From Embleya scabrispora DSM 41855 (GTDB lineage: Bacteria > Actinomycetota > Actinomycetes > Streptomycetales > Streptomycetaceae), in contig NZ_KB889674.1 in assembly GCF_000372745.1 (NCBI RefSeq), positions 51,579 through 115,578 of the forward strand: DNA of 64,000 bases, in the 5' to 3' direction. Positions within the stretch are counted from its first letter, which is position 1. Each line of letters opens with the position of its first letter. Below the pieces are notes generated by a model. It was not told the origin of the DNA. It ran no database searches and saw only the letters and a program-made list of their open reading frames with translations. The position numbers and the translations under genes were made by a program. This document shows positions 44,918 to 53,279 of the stretch, in pieces.

Positions 44918-45976
44918 ATGACGCACCGCAGACGCACCCGGCGGAGGGCCGCGATGGTGGCGGCGTTCGCATTCGCCGTGGCGCTCACGGCCTGTTCGTC
45001 CGGCAAGGACGAGAACAAGTCCGGATCGCCCTCGGGCCCACCGGCTTCCTTATCCGGCACCATCAAGATCGCCTATCTGCAGAAGCAGGGAGACCAGCAG
45101 TACTTCGTGGACGAGGCGGACGGCGCCCGCGCGAAGGCCAAGGAACTCGGGGTCGACCTCAAGGTCGTCAACCTCGGCAACGACACCAACAAGGCCGTCA
45201 GCGAAGTCCAGGCGGCCATGGCGCAGAAGTACAACGGTGTCGTGATCGTCGTGCCCGATCCGGCCGTGGGACCGCAGGTCGTCGACATCGCCACGGGCGG
45301 CGGCGCACCACTTCTCGCGTCCGACGACCAGATCTGCGTCGGCGGGGCCGACCCGACCAAATGCGCCAAGGACAAGCTGGTCCCGCGCGTGGGCTTCAGC
45401 GGCCCCCAGATGGGCACGCAGGTGGGCCAACGCGCGGCCGAGGAATTCAAGAAGGCGGGCTGGACTCCCGCCGACACCGCGATCATCGCCGCCTGGAAGC
45501 AGGACGTGACGGTCTGCACCGATCGGGTCGAGGCCGCCCACCAGGCGTTCAAACAGGCAACCGGCGCGGACGTCAAGGTACTCAAGGTCGGCACCGACAA
45601 CACGCCGCCCGACGCCCAGAACAAGACGGCGGCCACGATGAGCGGCAACCGGTCGGTGAAGCACTGGATCGTGTGGGGCTGCAACGACGAGAACGTGAGT
45701 GGCGCGGTCACCGCGCTGCACAACGGCGGCTACGGATCCAACGACGTGATCGGCGTCGGACTGGGCGCCTATCTGGCGTGCAAGGACTGGGGTTCCGGCA
45801 AGCCGAGCGGAATGAAGGCCGCGTTGTTCATCAACGGCCACGAGGTCGGCGGCCTGGCCGTGCAGACCATGGTCGATCGGCTCAGGAACGGCAAGCCCTT
45901 CCCCGCCGAGGCGTTCGCGACCACGAAGATGGTCGACCCGTCGAACTGGCAACAATCCGGCCTCAAGTGCACGTGA
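44918..45976 (+). CDS. Sugar-binding lipoprotein of ABC importer (arabinose-type)
   Basis: A 352-residue periplasmic-binding-type protein. The basic signal (RRRTRRRAAMVAAFAFAVAL) ends in the lipobox LTAC, giving a lipoprotein. The mature domain starts TIKIAYLQKQGDQQYFVDEA and contains NKAVSEVQAAMAQKYNGVVI, IIAAWKQDVTVCTDRVEAAH and VWGCNDENVSGAVTALHNGG. This order fits the AraF/RbsB-like group (peripla_BP_4), closest in style to L-arabinose-binding proteins. ATG 44918 follows AGGGGCTG. With the alpha-galactosidase in the locus, galactose or a galactoside is an equally good candidate ligand. Confidence 0.88.
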   Translation: MTHRRRTRRRAAMVAAFAFAVALTACSSGKDENKSGSPSGPPASLSGTIKIAYLQKQGDQQYFVDEADGARAKAKELGVDLKVVNLGNDTNKAVSEVQAAMAQKYNGVVIVVPDPAVGPQVVDIATGGGAPLLASDDQICVGGADPTKCAKDKLVPRVGFSGPQMGTQVGQRAAEEFKKAGWTPADTAIIAAWKQDVTVCTDRVEAAHQAFKQATGADVKVLKVGTDNTPPDAQNKTAATMSGNRSVKHWIVWGCNDENVSGAVTALHNGGYGSNDVIGVGLGAYLACKDWGSGKPSGMKAALFINGHEVGGLAVQTMVDRLRNGKPFPAEAFATTKMVDPSNWQQSGLKCT

Positions 45977-46109
45977 CCCGGCCCGGCCCGCGGCCGCGTC
46001 GACCCGCCCGCCGTCACCCCTGACGGCACCGCCCGGCACGAGTCGCGGCGACCCGGGCGCCCGCATGGGTTGCCGCGACCTCCCGAAACGCCCTCGACGA
46101 GGTCCAGCC

Positions 46110-47657
46110 ATGACGAAAAGCCCACCTCTCGACCTCCCGGGCCCCGCGCTCGCCGTCGAGAACATCCACAAGGACTTCGCCGGAGTCCACGCACTGCGCG
46201 GCATCACGCTGGACTTCCCCCGCGGCACCGTCACCGCGCTCATGGGGGAGAACGGCGCCGGCAAGTCGACCCTCATCAGAATCATCAATGGCGACCATCG
46301 CCCCGGCGACGGCCGTGTCCTGGTCGCCGGCACACCACGCGAACTGCACAGCCCCGCCGACGCACGCAGGCACGGAATCCGGGTGATCGCGCAGGAGCCC
46401 GAGATCGTCCCGCACGTCAGCGTGGCCGAGAACGTCTACATCGGCGCCCTGCCGCGCAAGGCGGGCCGCGTGCTCGACCGCAGCGCGCTGTACCGACGCA
46501 TGCGCTCCGACCTCGAACGCCTGGGGTTCGCACACGCCATCGCCCCCGAGGCGCTCGGTTCCCAACTCTCGCCCGCGCAGCGCCAACTCGTGGAGATCCT
46601 GCGCGCCCTCACCACCGAGGCCGCCGTCCTGGCCTTCGACGAACCGACCTCGTCGCTGTCCGAACACGAGGTGGAAGCGCTCTTCGACCTCATCCGGCGA
46701 CTCCGCGACCAAGGTCTGGCCATCATCTACGTCTCGCACCGCATGCAGGAGATCTTCCGCCTCGCCGACCGCATCGCGGTGCTGCGCGACGGAGAGCTCG
46801 CCGGCGTACGCGACGCCTCGCAGGCCGACGAGGGCGAGGTCGTGCGACTGATGGTCGGCCGCGACCTGTCGACGCTGTTCGCGCGCGGGCGCAGCGCCGG
46901 CGACCGCGTCGTCCTCGACGTACGCGACCTCACCACCGAACACGTGTCGAACGTGTGTCTCGAGGTACACGAGGGCGAGGTCGTCGCCCTGGCCGGCCTG
47001 GTCGGCGCCGGGCGATCCGAACTGGCCGCCGCCCTCGTGGGAGACCTGCCGATCCGCTCCGGCGAGGTACGCGTGGAGGGCCGGCCGCTTCGGCTGCGCA
47101 TCCCCCGGGACGCCGTTCGGGCGGGCATCGGCTACGCGCCCGAGGAACGCAAGGCCCAGGCGTTGTTCATGACCGGCTCGGTCCGTCACAACATCAGCGT
47201 CGCCGTCCTCGACCGCCTGCGTCGCTTTCGATTCGTCAGCTCGCGTCGCGAACGACGCCTCGCGCACGAGTTCGTCGACCGACTCGAAGTACGCACCCCG
47301 TCCATCGACCACGAGGTGCGCAAGCTGTCCGGCGGCAACCAGCAAAAGGTCGTCCTGGCTCGCTGGCTCGCCCGTCGACCCAAGATCCTGATCCTGGACG
47401 AACCCACCCGCGGCATCGACATCGGCGCCAAGGCGGAAATCTACCGTCTCGTAGACGAGTTGGCGGGGGCCGGTGTCGCCATCCTCGTCATCTCCTCCGA
47501 ACTGCCCGAGGTGCTCGGTCTCGCGGATCGGATCGTCGTGATGCAAAACGGCAGGATCACCGGCGAACTCGACCGCGCGGACGCCGACGAGGAGGGCATC
47601 CTCGCCCTCGCCATGGCATACGACCTCGCCGAACCGACCCAGGGGAACCCGTCATGA
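46110..47657 (+). CDS. Sugar ABC importer ATPase (AraG/RbsA-like, double domain)
   Basis: A 515-residue protein with two ABC domains. Domain 1 has Walker A GENGAGKST, LSPAQRQLVEI at the signature position and Walker B AVLAFDEPTSSLS. Domain 2 has the degenerate LVGAGRSEL in place of Walker A and a canonical LSGGNQQKVVLARWL, ILDEPTRGIDIGAK. The latter two blocks are hallmarks of the RbsA/MglA/AraG sugar family. ATG 46110 follows GAGGTCC. Cotranscribed with the binding protein (133 bp upstream) and overlapping the permease start by ATGA. Confidence 0.94.
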   Translation: MTKSPPLDLPGPALAVENIHKDFAGVHALRGITLDFPRGTVTALMGENGAGKSTLIRIINGDHRPGDGRVLVAGTPRELHSPADARRHGIRVIAQEPEIVPHVSVAENVYIGALPRKAGRVLDRSALYRRMRSDLERLGFAHAIAPEALGSQLSPAQRQLVEILRALTTEAAVLAFDEPTSSLSEHEVEALFDLIRRLRDQGLAIIYVSHRMQEIFRLADRIAVLRDGELAGVRDASQADEGEVVRLMVGRDLSTLFARGRSAGDRVVLDVRDLTTEHVSNVCLEVHEGEVVALAGLVGAGRSELAAALVGDLPIRSGEVRVEGRPLRLRIPRDAVRAGIGYAPEERKAQALFMTGSVRHNISVAVLDRLRRFRFVSSRRERRLAHEFVDRLEVRTPSIDHEVRKLSGGNQQKVVLARWLARRPKILILDEPTRGIDIGAKAEIYRLVDELAGAGVAILVISSELPEVLGLADRIVVMQNGRITGELDRADADEEGILALAMAYDLAEPTQGNPS

Positions 47658-48694
47658 CCACCACGACCAACGCGCCGCCACCGATGCCCGCCACCACCTC
47701 CGGAGCCCACGCCCGGGCGTTGCCCCGCCGCGTCGCCACGGCCGTCGGCGCGCAGAACACCAGCCTGATCGGCGCGCTCATCGTCGTGGTCGGCACCTTC
47801 GCCTGGCTCGACGACGGCTATCTCACCACCGCCAACATGACCGTGATCGGCGACACGGTCGCGGTGACCGGCCTCCTCGCGGTCGTACAGACCGTCGTCA
47901 TCATCTGCGGCGCGCTCGACATCTCCGTCGGCTCGCAAGCGGGCATCGCGTCCGTCGTCAGCGCCATGGCGTTCACCTCGACCGACGGCAACGCGGCCCT
48001 GGGCATCCTCGCCGCAATCGGCGTCGGCATCGCGGCGGGCGTGGTCAACGGCGTCGTCATCGTGTACGGGCGGGTCAACCCCGTCATCGCCACGCTGGCC
48101 ACCCTCGCCGCGTACAAGGGTGTCGCCCAACTGCTGGCGGGCGGGCGCGCACAGGGCTACGTGCTCGGCGACGACTTCTTCATCTTCGTGGCACGTGGCA
48201 AGATCCTCGGACTGTCCGTCCAGATCTGGACGTTGTTCGTGGTCGCCGTCGCCGTACACATCCTGCTCAAGTACACCGACATCGGCCGCAACATATACGC
48301 CATCGGTGGCAACGACACCGCGGCCCGCCTCGCCGGTATCAACATCAACAAGTACCTCGTAGCCGTGTACGCCCTCGCCGGCGTCGTGGCGGCGATCGCC
48401 GGAGTCATCCTGACCGCGCGCACCGGCTCCGGTCAGCCGACCTCCGGCAGCGAAGGTCTGGAACTCAAGGCCATCACCGCGGCCGCACTCGGCGGCTGCG
48501 CCCTCAAGGGCGGCAAGGGCGGCATCGGCGGCACGCTCCTCGCCGTCTTCCTGCTCGGCGCCCTCGAAAACGGCCTCAACGTCGTCGGCGTCAACTCCTT
48601 CTGGCAAAACGTCGCCCAGGGGGCGCTCCTCGTCGTCGCCGTCGTCATCCAACAACGGCGCAACGGGGAACGCGCCGTCGGACTGCCCACATAG
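47654..48694 (+). CDS. Sugar ABC importer permease (AraH/RbsC-like)
   Basis: A 346-residue permease of the RbsC/AraH family with about 8-10 hydrophobic helices. Family motifs are ALDISVGSQAGIASV, RVNPVIATLATLAAYKG, GRNIYAIGGNDTAARLAGIN and AITAAALGGCALKGGKGG. The ATG overlaps the ATPase stop by 4 nt, so they are translationally coupled. It completes the ABC importer together with the two genes upstream. Confidence 0.94.
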   Translation: MTTTTNAPPPMPATTSGAHARALPRRVATAVGAQNTSLIGALIVVVGTFAWLDDGYLTTANMTVIGDTVAVTGLLAVVQTVVIICGALDISVGSQAGIASVVSAMAFTSTDGNAALGILAAIGVGIAAGVVNGVVIVYGRVNPVIATLATLAAYKGVAQLLAGGRAQGYVLGDDFFIFVARGKILGLSVQIWTLFVVAVAVHILLKYTDIGRNIYAIGGNDTAARLAGININKYLVAVYALAGVVAAIAGVILTARTGSGQPTSGSEGLELKAITAAALGGCALKGGKGGIGGTLLAVFLLGALENGLNVVGVNSFWQNVAQGALLVVAVVIQQRRNGERAVGLPT

Positions 48695-48760
48695 GCAGCG
48701 GCGTTCACGATCGAGGAGCACCGGACACGACCGACTCGGCGCCCGCCTCGCGCCTCGGCG

Positions 48761-48810
48761 ACCTGAGCAGCCCCGAGCAGCCCTGAGCAGCCCTGAGCAG
48801 CCTCAGCAAC
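48761..48810. repeat. Tandem decamer repeat
   Basis: Consecutive 10-mers ACCTGAGCAG, CCCCGAGCAG, CCCTGAGCAG, CCCTGAGCAG and a degenerate CCTCAGCAAC follow one another between the permease stop and the operator-like cluster upstream of the alpha-galactosidase gene. Four copies differ by at most two bases. Likely slippage-expanded; a regulatory role is possible but unproven. Confidence 0.7.
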
Positions 48811-48835
48811 CCGACATATATCAACATCCCAACAT
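48811..48835. promoter_or_regulatory. DeoR-type operator, site 3
   Basis: Three head-to-tail half-sites, CCGACAT (48811), TCAACAT (48821) and CCAACAT (48829), resemble the CCAACA core at 44536 and 44666. They lie about 190 bp upstream of the alpha-galactosidase start in an otherwise gene-free 329-bp gap. Spacing (10 and 8 nt) is less regular than at sites 1 and 2. Confidence 0.5.
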
Positions 48836-49023
48836 CACCGAGCACTTGCAGCAAGTGACATGAATTGCTGCGATTTGCTCCCTTGACACACCCACTGTCG
48901 CAACGGTGGGATGTTACTTCCCGTTGAAATACGTTCGAACATGATGATTTCACGGGTCCGGAAGTACCCATCGCACCACTCTGCACCTGCGCTCTCTCGA
49001 ACCCACGAGCTCTGGAGCCGTCC

Positions 49024-50712
49024 GTGCATAAGGTACGAACCACCCTCGCCCGCCGCCTTGCGGCCACTCTCACCGCGCTGCCCCTCCTGATCCCGACGGT
49101 GGGCACCGCCGCACTGGCCGGCGCGTCCGTCGCCGCCGCCCCGTCGGCCGCCGCGGCGCCCGACGGCCAGGCCGCGCTCCCCCCGATGGGCTTCAACAAC
49201 TGGAACTCGACCCACTGCCGGGCCGATTTCAACGAGGCGATGATCAAGGGGATCGCCGACCTCTTCGTGTCGAAGGGGCTCAAGGACGCCGGCTACCAGT
49301 ACGTCAATCTCGACGACTGCTGGGCCTTACCGAACCGGGATGCCTCGGGCAATCTGGTCGCCGACCCGGTCCGCTTCCCACACGGCATCAAGGCCGTCGC
49401 GGACTATGTGCACGGCAAGGGTCTCAAGTTCGGCATCTACACCAGCGCCGGCACCAAGACCTGTAACACCGCCGGATTCCCCGGCGGCCTCGGCCACGAG
49501 CGGCAGGACGCGAACCTGTTCGCCTCCTTCGGCGTCGACTACCTCAAATACGACAACTGCAACAACCAGGGCGTGGACGCCAGGAAACGCTACACCGACA
49601 TGGCGAACGCCCTGCGCGACACCGGCCGCCCCATCGTCTTCTCCCTCTGCGATTGGGGCGAGAGCAAGGCCTGGGAGTGGGCGGCCCCGATCGGTCACCT
49701 GTGGCGCACCACGGGCGACATCGGGGACAACTGGTTCTCGATGATCGGCATCGCACACCGGAACCAATCGCTCGCCGCGTACGCCGGTCCCGGCCACTGG
49801 AACGACCCGGACATGCTGGAGGTCGGCAACGGCGGTATGACCGCCACCGAGTACCGCACCCACTTCACTCTCTGGTCGATGATGTCCGCGCCACTGTTGA
49901 TCGGGACCGATCTGCGCACGGCGAGCGCCGACACCTTCGGGATCCTCTCCAATGCCGATGTGATCGCCGTCGACCAGGACCCCCTGGGCAAGCAGGGCAC
50001 GGTGGTCGTGAACAGCGGAGGTCTGGTGGTCATGGTCAAGGAGTTGGCGAACGGAGACCGGGCCGTCTCGCTGACCAACGAGACCGGGACCACCGCCACC
50101 GTCTCCACCACCACGGACGCCCTGGGCATCGCCAACCGCGGCCCCTACCGGCTGAAAGACCTGTGGACCAAGGCCGTCTCCACGAACACGACCGGCACGA
50201 TCAGTACCTCCGTACCCTCCCACGCGACCGTCGCCTACCGGATCACGCCCGGTCCGCTCCCACTGCCCCCCGCCGGCACGTCCCACCTGTCCGACGTCCC
50301 CTGGACGGGCATGGTCAACGGCTGGGGACCGGTGGAGAAGGACCGGAGCAACGGTGAGCGAGCGGCCTCCGACGGCAGGGCCCTGACGATCAACGGCGCC
50401 GTGTACGCCAAGGGCCTCGGCGCGCACGCCGCCGGCAGGATCACCTACCACCTCGATGCCCGGTGCACCGGCCTGACGGTGGACGTGGGCGTCGACGACG
50501 AGAGCGCCGCCATCGGGGCGGTCACCTTCCAGATCTACCGGGACACCACGAAGGTGGCGGACAGCGGCGTGATGACCACGTCGGACGCCTCCAGGAGACT
50601 CACCGCCGACCTGACCGGAGGCCGGACGCTGACCCTCGTGGTGACCGACGGCGGCAACGGCATCGACCACGATCACGCCGATTGGGCGAGCCCCAGGCTC
50701 ACCTGCAACTGA
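49024..50712 (+). CDS. Secreted GH27 alpha-galactosidase with NPCBM domain
   Basis: A 562-residue secreted glycosidase with a GTG start. The signal peptide runs from residue 1 to about 46, ending SAAAAPDG. The GH27 catalytic domain starts LPPMGFNNWNSTHC and contains YQYVNLDDCW and GIYTSAGTKTC. The nucleophile Asp177 lies in YLKYDNC and the acid/base Asp in GHWNDPDML. A beta-sandwich domain follows. The last 150 residues (SDVPWTGMVNGWGPVEKDRS ... NGAVYAKGLGAHA) form an NPCBM-type carbohydrate-binding domain. It releases terminal alpha-galactose from galactosides outside the cell, feeding the importer encoded upstream. Regulation by the DeoR protein is inferred from the upstream half-sites. Confidence 0.93.
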   Translation: MHKVRTTLARRLAATLTALPLLIPTVGTAALAGASVAAAPSAAAAPDGQAALPPMGFNNWNSTHCRADFNEAMIKGIADLFVSKGLKDAGYQYVNLDDCWALPNRDASGNLVADPVRFPHGIKAVADYVHGKGLKFGIYTSAGTKTCNTAGFPGGLGHERQDANLFASFGVDYLKYDNCNNQGVDARKRYTDMANALRDTGRPIVFSLCDWGESKAWEWAAPIGHLWRTTGDIGDNWFSMIGIAHRNQSLAAYAGPGHWNDPDMLEVGNGGMTATEYRTHFTLWSMMSAPLLIGTDLRTASADTFGILSNADVIAVDQDPLGKQGTVVVNSGGLVVMVKELANGDRAVSLTNETGTTATVSTTTDALGIANRGPYRLKDLWTKAVSTNTTGTISTSVPSHATVAYRITPGPLPLPPAGTSHLSDVPWTGMVNGWGPVEKDRSNGERAASDGRALTINGAVYAKGLGAHAAGRITYHLDARCTGLTVDVGVDDESAAIGAVTFQIYRDTTKVADSGVMTTSDASRRLTADLTGGRTLTLVVTDGGNGIDHDHADWASPRLTCN

Positions 50713-50954
50713 CCGCCCCGGGTGGGTACGCACCGCGATGGATGCGCACCCACCCCCTCGGCGTCGTCACCGTACGCGACTCCATGCCGACGCAAAACAC
50801 CAACCGACGGGAGGCCCTCACACCATCGCCGAATCCACGATGCCGCGGCCCCGGACGGCCACGGCCGCGTTGAGTTGGTCGTGTTCCACACATCGAAGGC
50901 GATCAGCACCGAGCCGAAGGACGCGCGGGCCAACACACGATGCCGATTCCGTGC

Positions 50955-52616
50955 TCACAGGCGGGTGGCGAAGATGCGCCCGAAGGCACGGATCACGGCG
51001 TCGGCCAGGTGGATTTCGAAGGATGCGGTCGTGTGGGCGGTGAACTCGTCGAGGTGCAGATCAGGAAACGACTCGCTCAACCGCATCGCGAAGTCGACGT
51101 GGTCGGACCAGGCCGTGTCCAACTCGAAACGAAACGCCTCGGCGCATGCGACGCGCCACCGCGTCCGCTCACTCGCGTACCGGTCCGCGTAGCGGTGGGC
51201 GAGCGAGTCCACCGTGGCCGAGTGCGCGAGGACACGGTCGGTACGGCCCAGGCCCCGCACTGTCAGGTCGAGCAATCCGGCGAGATCGGACGGCGACCCG
51301 CCCTCGGACGAGACAGTCGCCCGCACAGCCCAATACCGCTCCGCCAGTTCGGCCAGTACGTCCCACCGGCGCAACTGCACCGCCCCGTGGGCCGCGACCA
51401 GTTCCATGAGCTCGCCGTACCGAGCGTCGACGTCCCGGAATTCCATCGGGCGCAGGTCCACGACGTGCAGTCCGAAGATCGCTTCGAGAACGGCGCCGTA
51501 GGACACCGTCGATCGGCAACCCCCGCGAATGGACGCGTACTTGCGGAGATGCGCGCGAACGTTCGCTGCTTCGAGAACCTTGCGACGCTCCCACACCGGC
51601 AGACCCTCGCGAGCGGCCAGCGCTTGGTGCAGTCCGGCCTCGTAGTACGAGCCCACCGGAAGCCGCCCCTCGGCGATCGGTGCGATCCGCCCTTCGGCGA
51701 CCTCGTAGTCGATGCCGATCTCGAAGCACTCGTGCGCGCGCACCGACAGCTCCGCGTCGATCGCCAAGTCCATCCGCTCCACCGGCGAACTGCGCTGGGT
51801 GATCCCGAAGTGGTCCCACAATCCGGCCAGTGCCTCGGACGTCAGCCGGGCCCGGACAAGCTCCTCGTCGATCGTGTAGTCGATGTCCTCGTCGAGCGTT
51901 CGCACCCACCGGGCAAGCGCCGCGTACCGGCCCGGATTCGACGTCGCGGGTCCGGTGATCCGAATATCCGAGTCGCCGCTCTTGACCAGGACCGTGTCGA
52001 TCTCTTCCACGAATGCGACATGTCGATCATCGAGGAAGCGACCGTCGGTGAGCGGTTCCATCGTCAGCGCGTCCATGACCAAGGTGTCGTACGCGCCGTA
52101 GACGACCTCCGCCGCGTATCGACGCCGCCGCCCTTCCGGTACGGACTCCATCAGGTCGACCCGGTCCCATGGTTCGACGTAAGCGCACCCGATCCCCACG
52201 AAGTCGAAGTATTCCCGCGCGACCTCGTAACAGAGCGCGGCCCGCTCGGCGTCCCTGGCGAGAACATGCACGCGATACCCTGCGGCGACATGAACGTGGA
52301 TCGGCACGATCGACGCGAACTCGAAGTCCAGACCGGGATGCGCTTCGGTCCGATCCAGCAACGGCCCGTCGAGCATGGCCGCCACGCCGGCCACGAAGTC
52401 CGCGTCGAAGGCCCGGCTCGTGCTACGAGACAAAGCCTCGATTGCCGTCGCAACGAAGGCCGCCGGCTCGTCATGACGGCTTCCGGCGCCGGCCGCCCAC
52501 GGATTCGACGCCAACCGCTCGCGTAATTCGGCGTCGGTTACCCCGACCAGCGCCGACCTCGCCCGCTCGACGATCGAGGGATCCATGTCCCTCACGCGGA
52601 TTCGATCTACTGCCAT
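50955..52616 (-). CDS. SecA-derived protein lacking ATPase motifs
   Basis: A 553-residue protein whose order of blocks follows the SecA translocase motor. The N-terminal helix ends VTDAELRERLA, then AFDADFVAGVAAMLDGPLLD corresponds to the SecA FDVQLxGGxxL region. AGYRVHVLARDAERAAL corresponds to GKGVHVVTVNDYLA. EVVYGAYDTLVMDAL matches ITYGTNNEFGFDYL. The preprotein cross-linking part IDYEVAEGRIAPIAEGRLP is followed by GLHQALAAREGLPV. But the Walker A (normally TGEGKT) is ASIVPI (near 101), and the DEAD-type DEVD is VEEID (203-207). Most of the second motor domain is missing: SecA is about 900 residues. Without ATP binding it cannot drive secretion; a binding or regulatory role is possible. 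ATG 52616 is preceded by GGAGAGA. Confidence 0.7.
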   Translation of the reverse strand: MAVDRIRVRDMDPSIVERARSALVGVTDAELRERLASNPWAAGAGSRHDEPAAFVATAIEALSRSTSRAFDADFVAGVAAMLDGPLLDRTEAHPGLDFEFASIVPIHVHVAAGYRVHVLARDAERAALCYEVAREYFDFVGIGCAYVEPWDRVDLMESVPEGRRRRYAAEVVYGAYDTLVMDALTMEPLTDGRFLDDRHVAFVEEIDTVLVKSGDSDIRITGPATSNPGRYAALARWVRTLDEDIDYTIDEELVRARLTSEALAGLWDHFGITQRSSPVERMDLAIDAELSVRAHECFEIGIDYEVAEGRIAPIAEGRLPVGSYYEAGLHQALAAREGLPVWERRKVLEAANVRAHLRKYASIRGGCRSTVSYGAVLEAIFGLHVVDLRPMEFRDVDARYGELMELVAAHGAVQLRRWDVLAELAERYWAVRATVSSEGGSPSDLAGLLDLTVRGLGRTDRVLAHSATVDSLAHRYADRYASERTRWRVACAEAFRFELDTAWSDHVDFAMRLSESFPDLHLDEFTAHTTASFEIHLADAVIRAFGRIFATRL

Positions 52617-53279
52617 GGTCTCTCCGCCTCACCAAGGACCCCGTCGTCCTCGACCGCGTGGGCCGCAGGCCCGGCGTCTCCGGCATGGTAACCGGCCGAC
52701 CCGAGCATCCGCTCGAATCGGCCGGTGACCGAAGTCGTTTCGGTGCGGAGGTCGCCTGGTCCGGATCGCCATGATCCCGGTTGCGTCGAAAACGAAGCCG
52801 AATCGCTCCCCGAGCGCGGCCGACGCACCACTCGCACTCCGATGGACGGCTTTGACTTCGGGGTCGGAATATCGGCGTGCGAATGCGGGCCCGCCACGTG
52901 GCAAAGGATCGTTGCGGTGCGTTCGTAACGCATTCGACCCCGGACGGTTACGCCCCGAACAATTCGCTCGACAATCGGTTCACACGCGTGCGTCGCGACC
53001 TCGTTCGGGTCGCGAAATCCCAGGCCGACGGCAGGTCTCACCACGTGTGGTCGGCCGGTTCGCCGCGGTCACCGCCCCGGCGATATCCGTCGTGCTCGTA
53101 CTCCACCCCGGACCGCCACGCAGCCCACCATGTGATTTTTTTCGTACCCGAAGCCCCTTCTATTTCTCCTGCATACCGATGTCCGCAGCGTAGTATTCGC
53201 GGGAAATTCCGTTCCCGTGGGGGGGTCGGTCATTCTCGCGACCCGTTTTCCGGACGGACACTCAAGACATGGGGGCAAT
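52617..53279. other. Intergenic, no gene recognised
   Basis: Roughly 660 bp between divergent genes. Frames on both strands lack recognisable motifs. The right-hand 150 bp (about 53130-53270) is AT-richer than average and is the likely promoter area of the PIG-L fusion gene. Confidence 0.5.

Noticed and set aside
48925..48945. TTCGAACATG-like sequence as a fourth DeoR half-site
   Set aside because: Core differs at several positions from CCAACATA and no second copy at one-turn spacing is convincing.
52629..53044. Frames on the minus strand after the SecA-like gene start
   Set aside because: No recognisable domain; short and Arg-rich.
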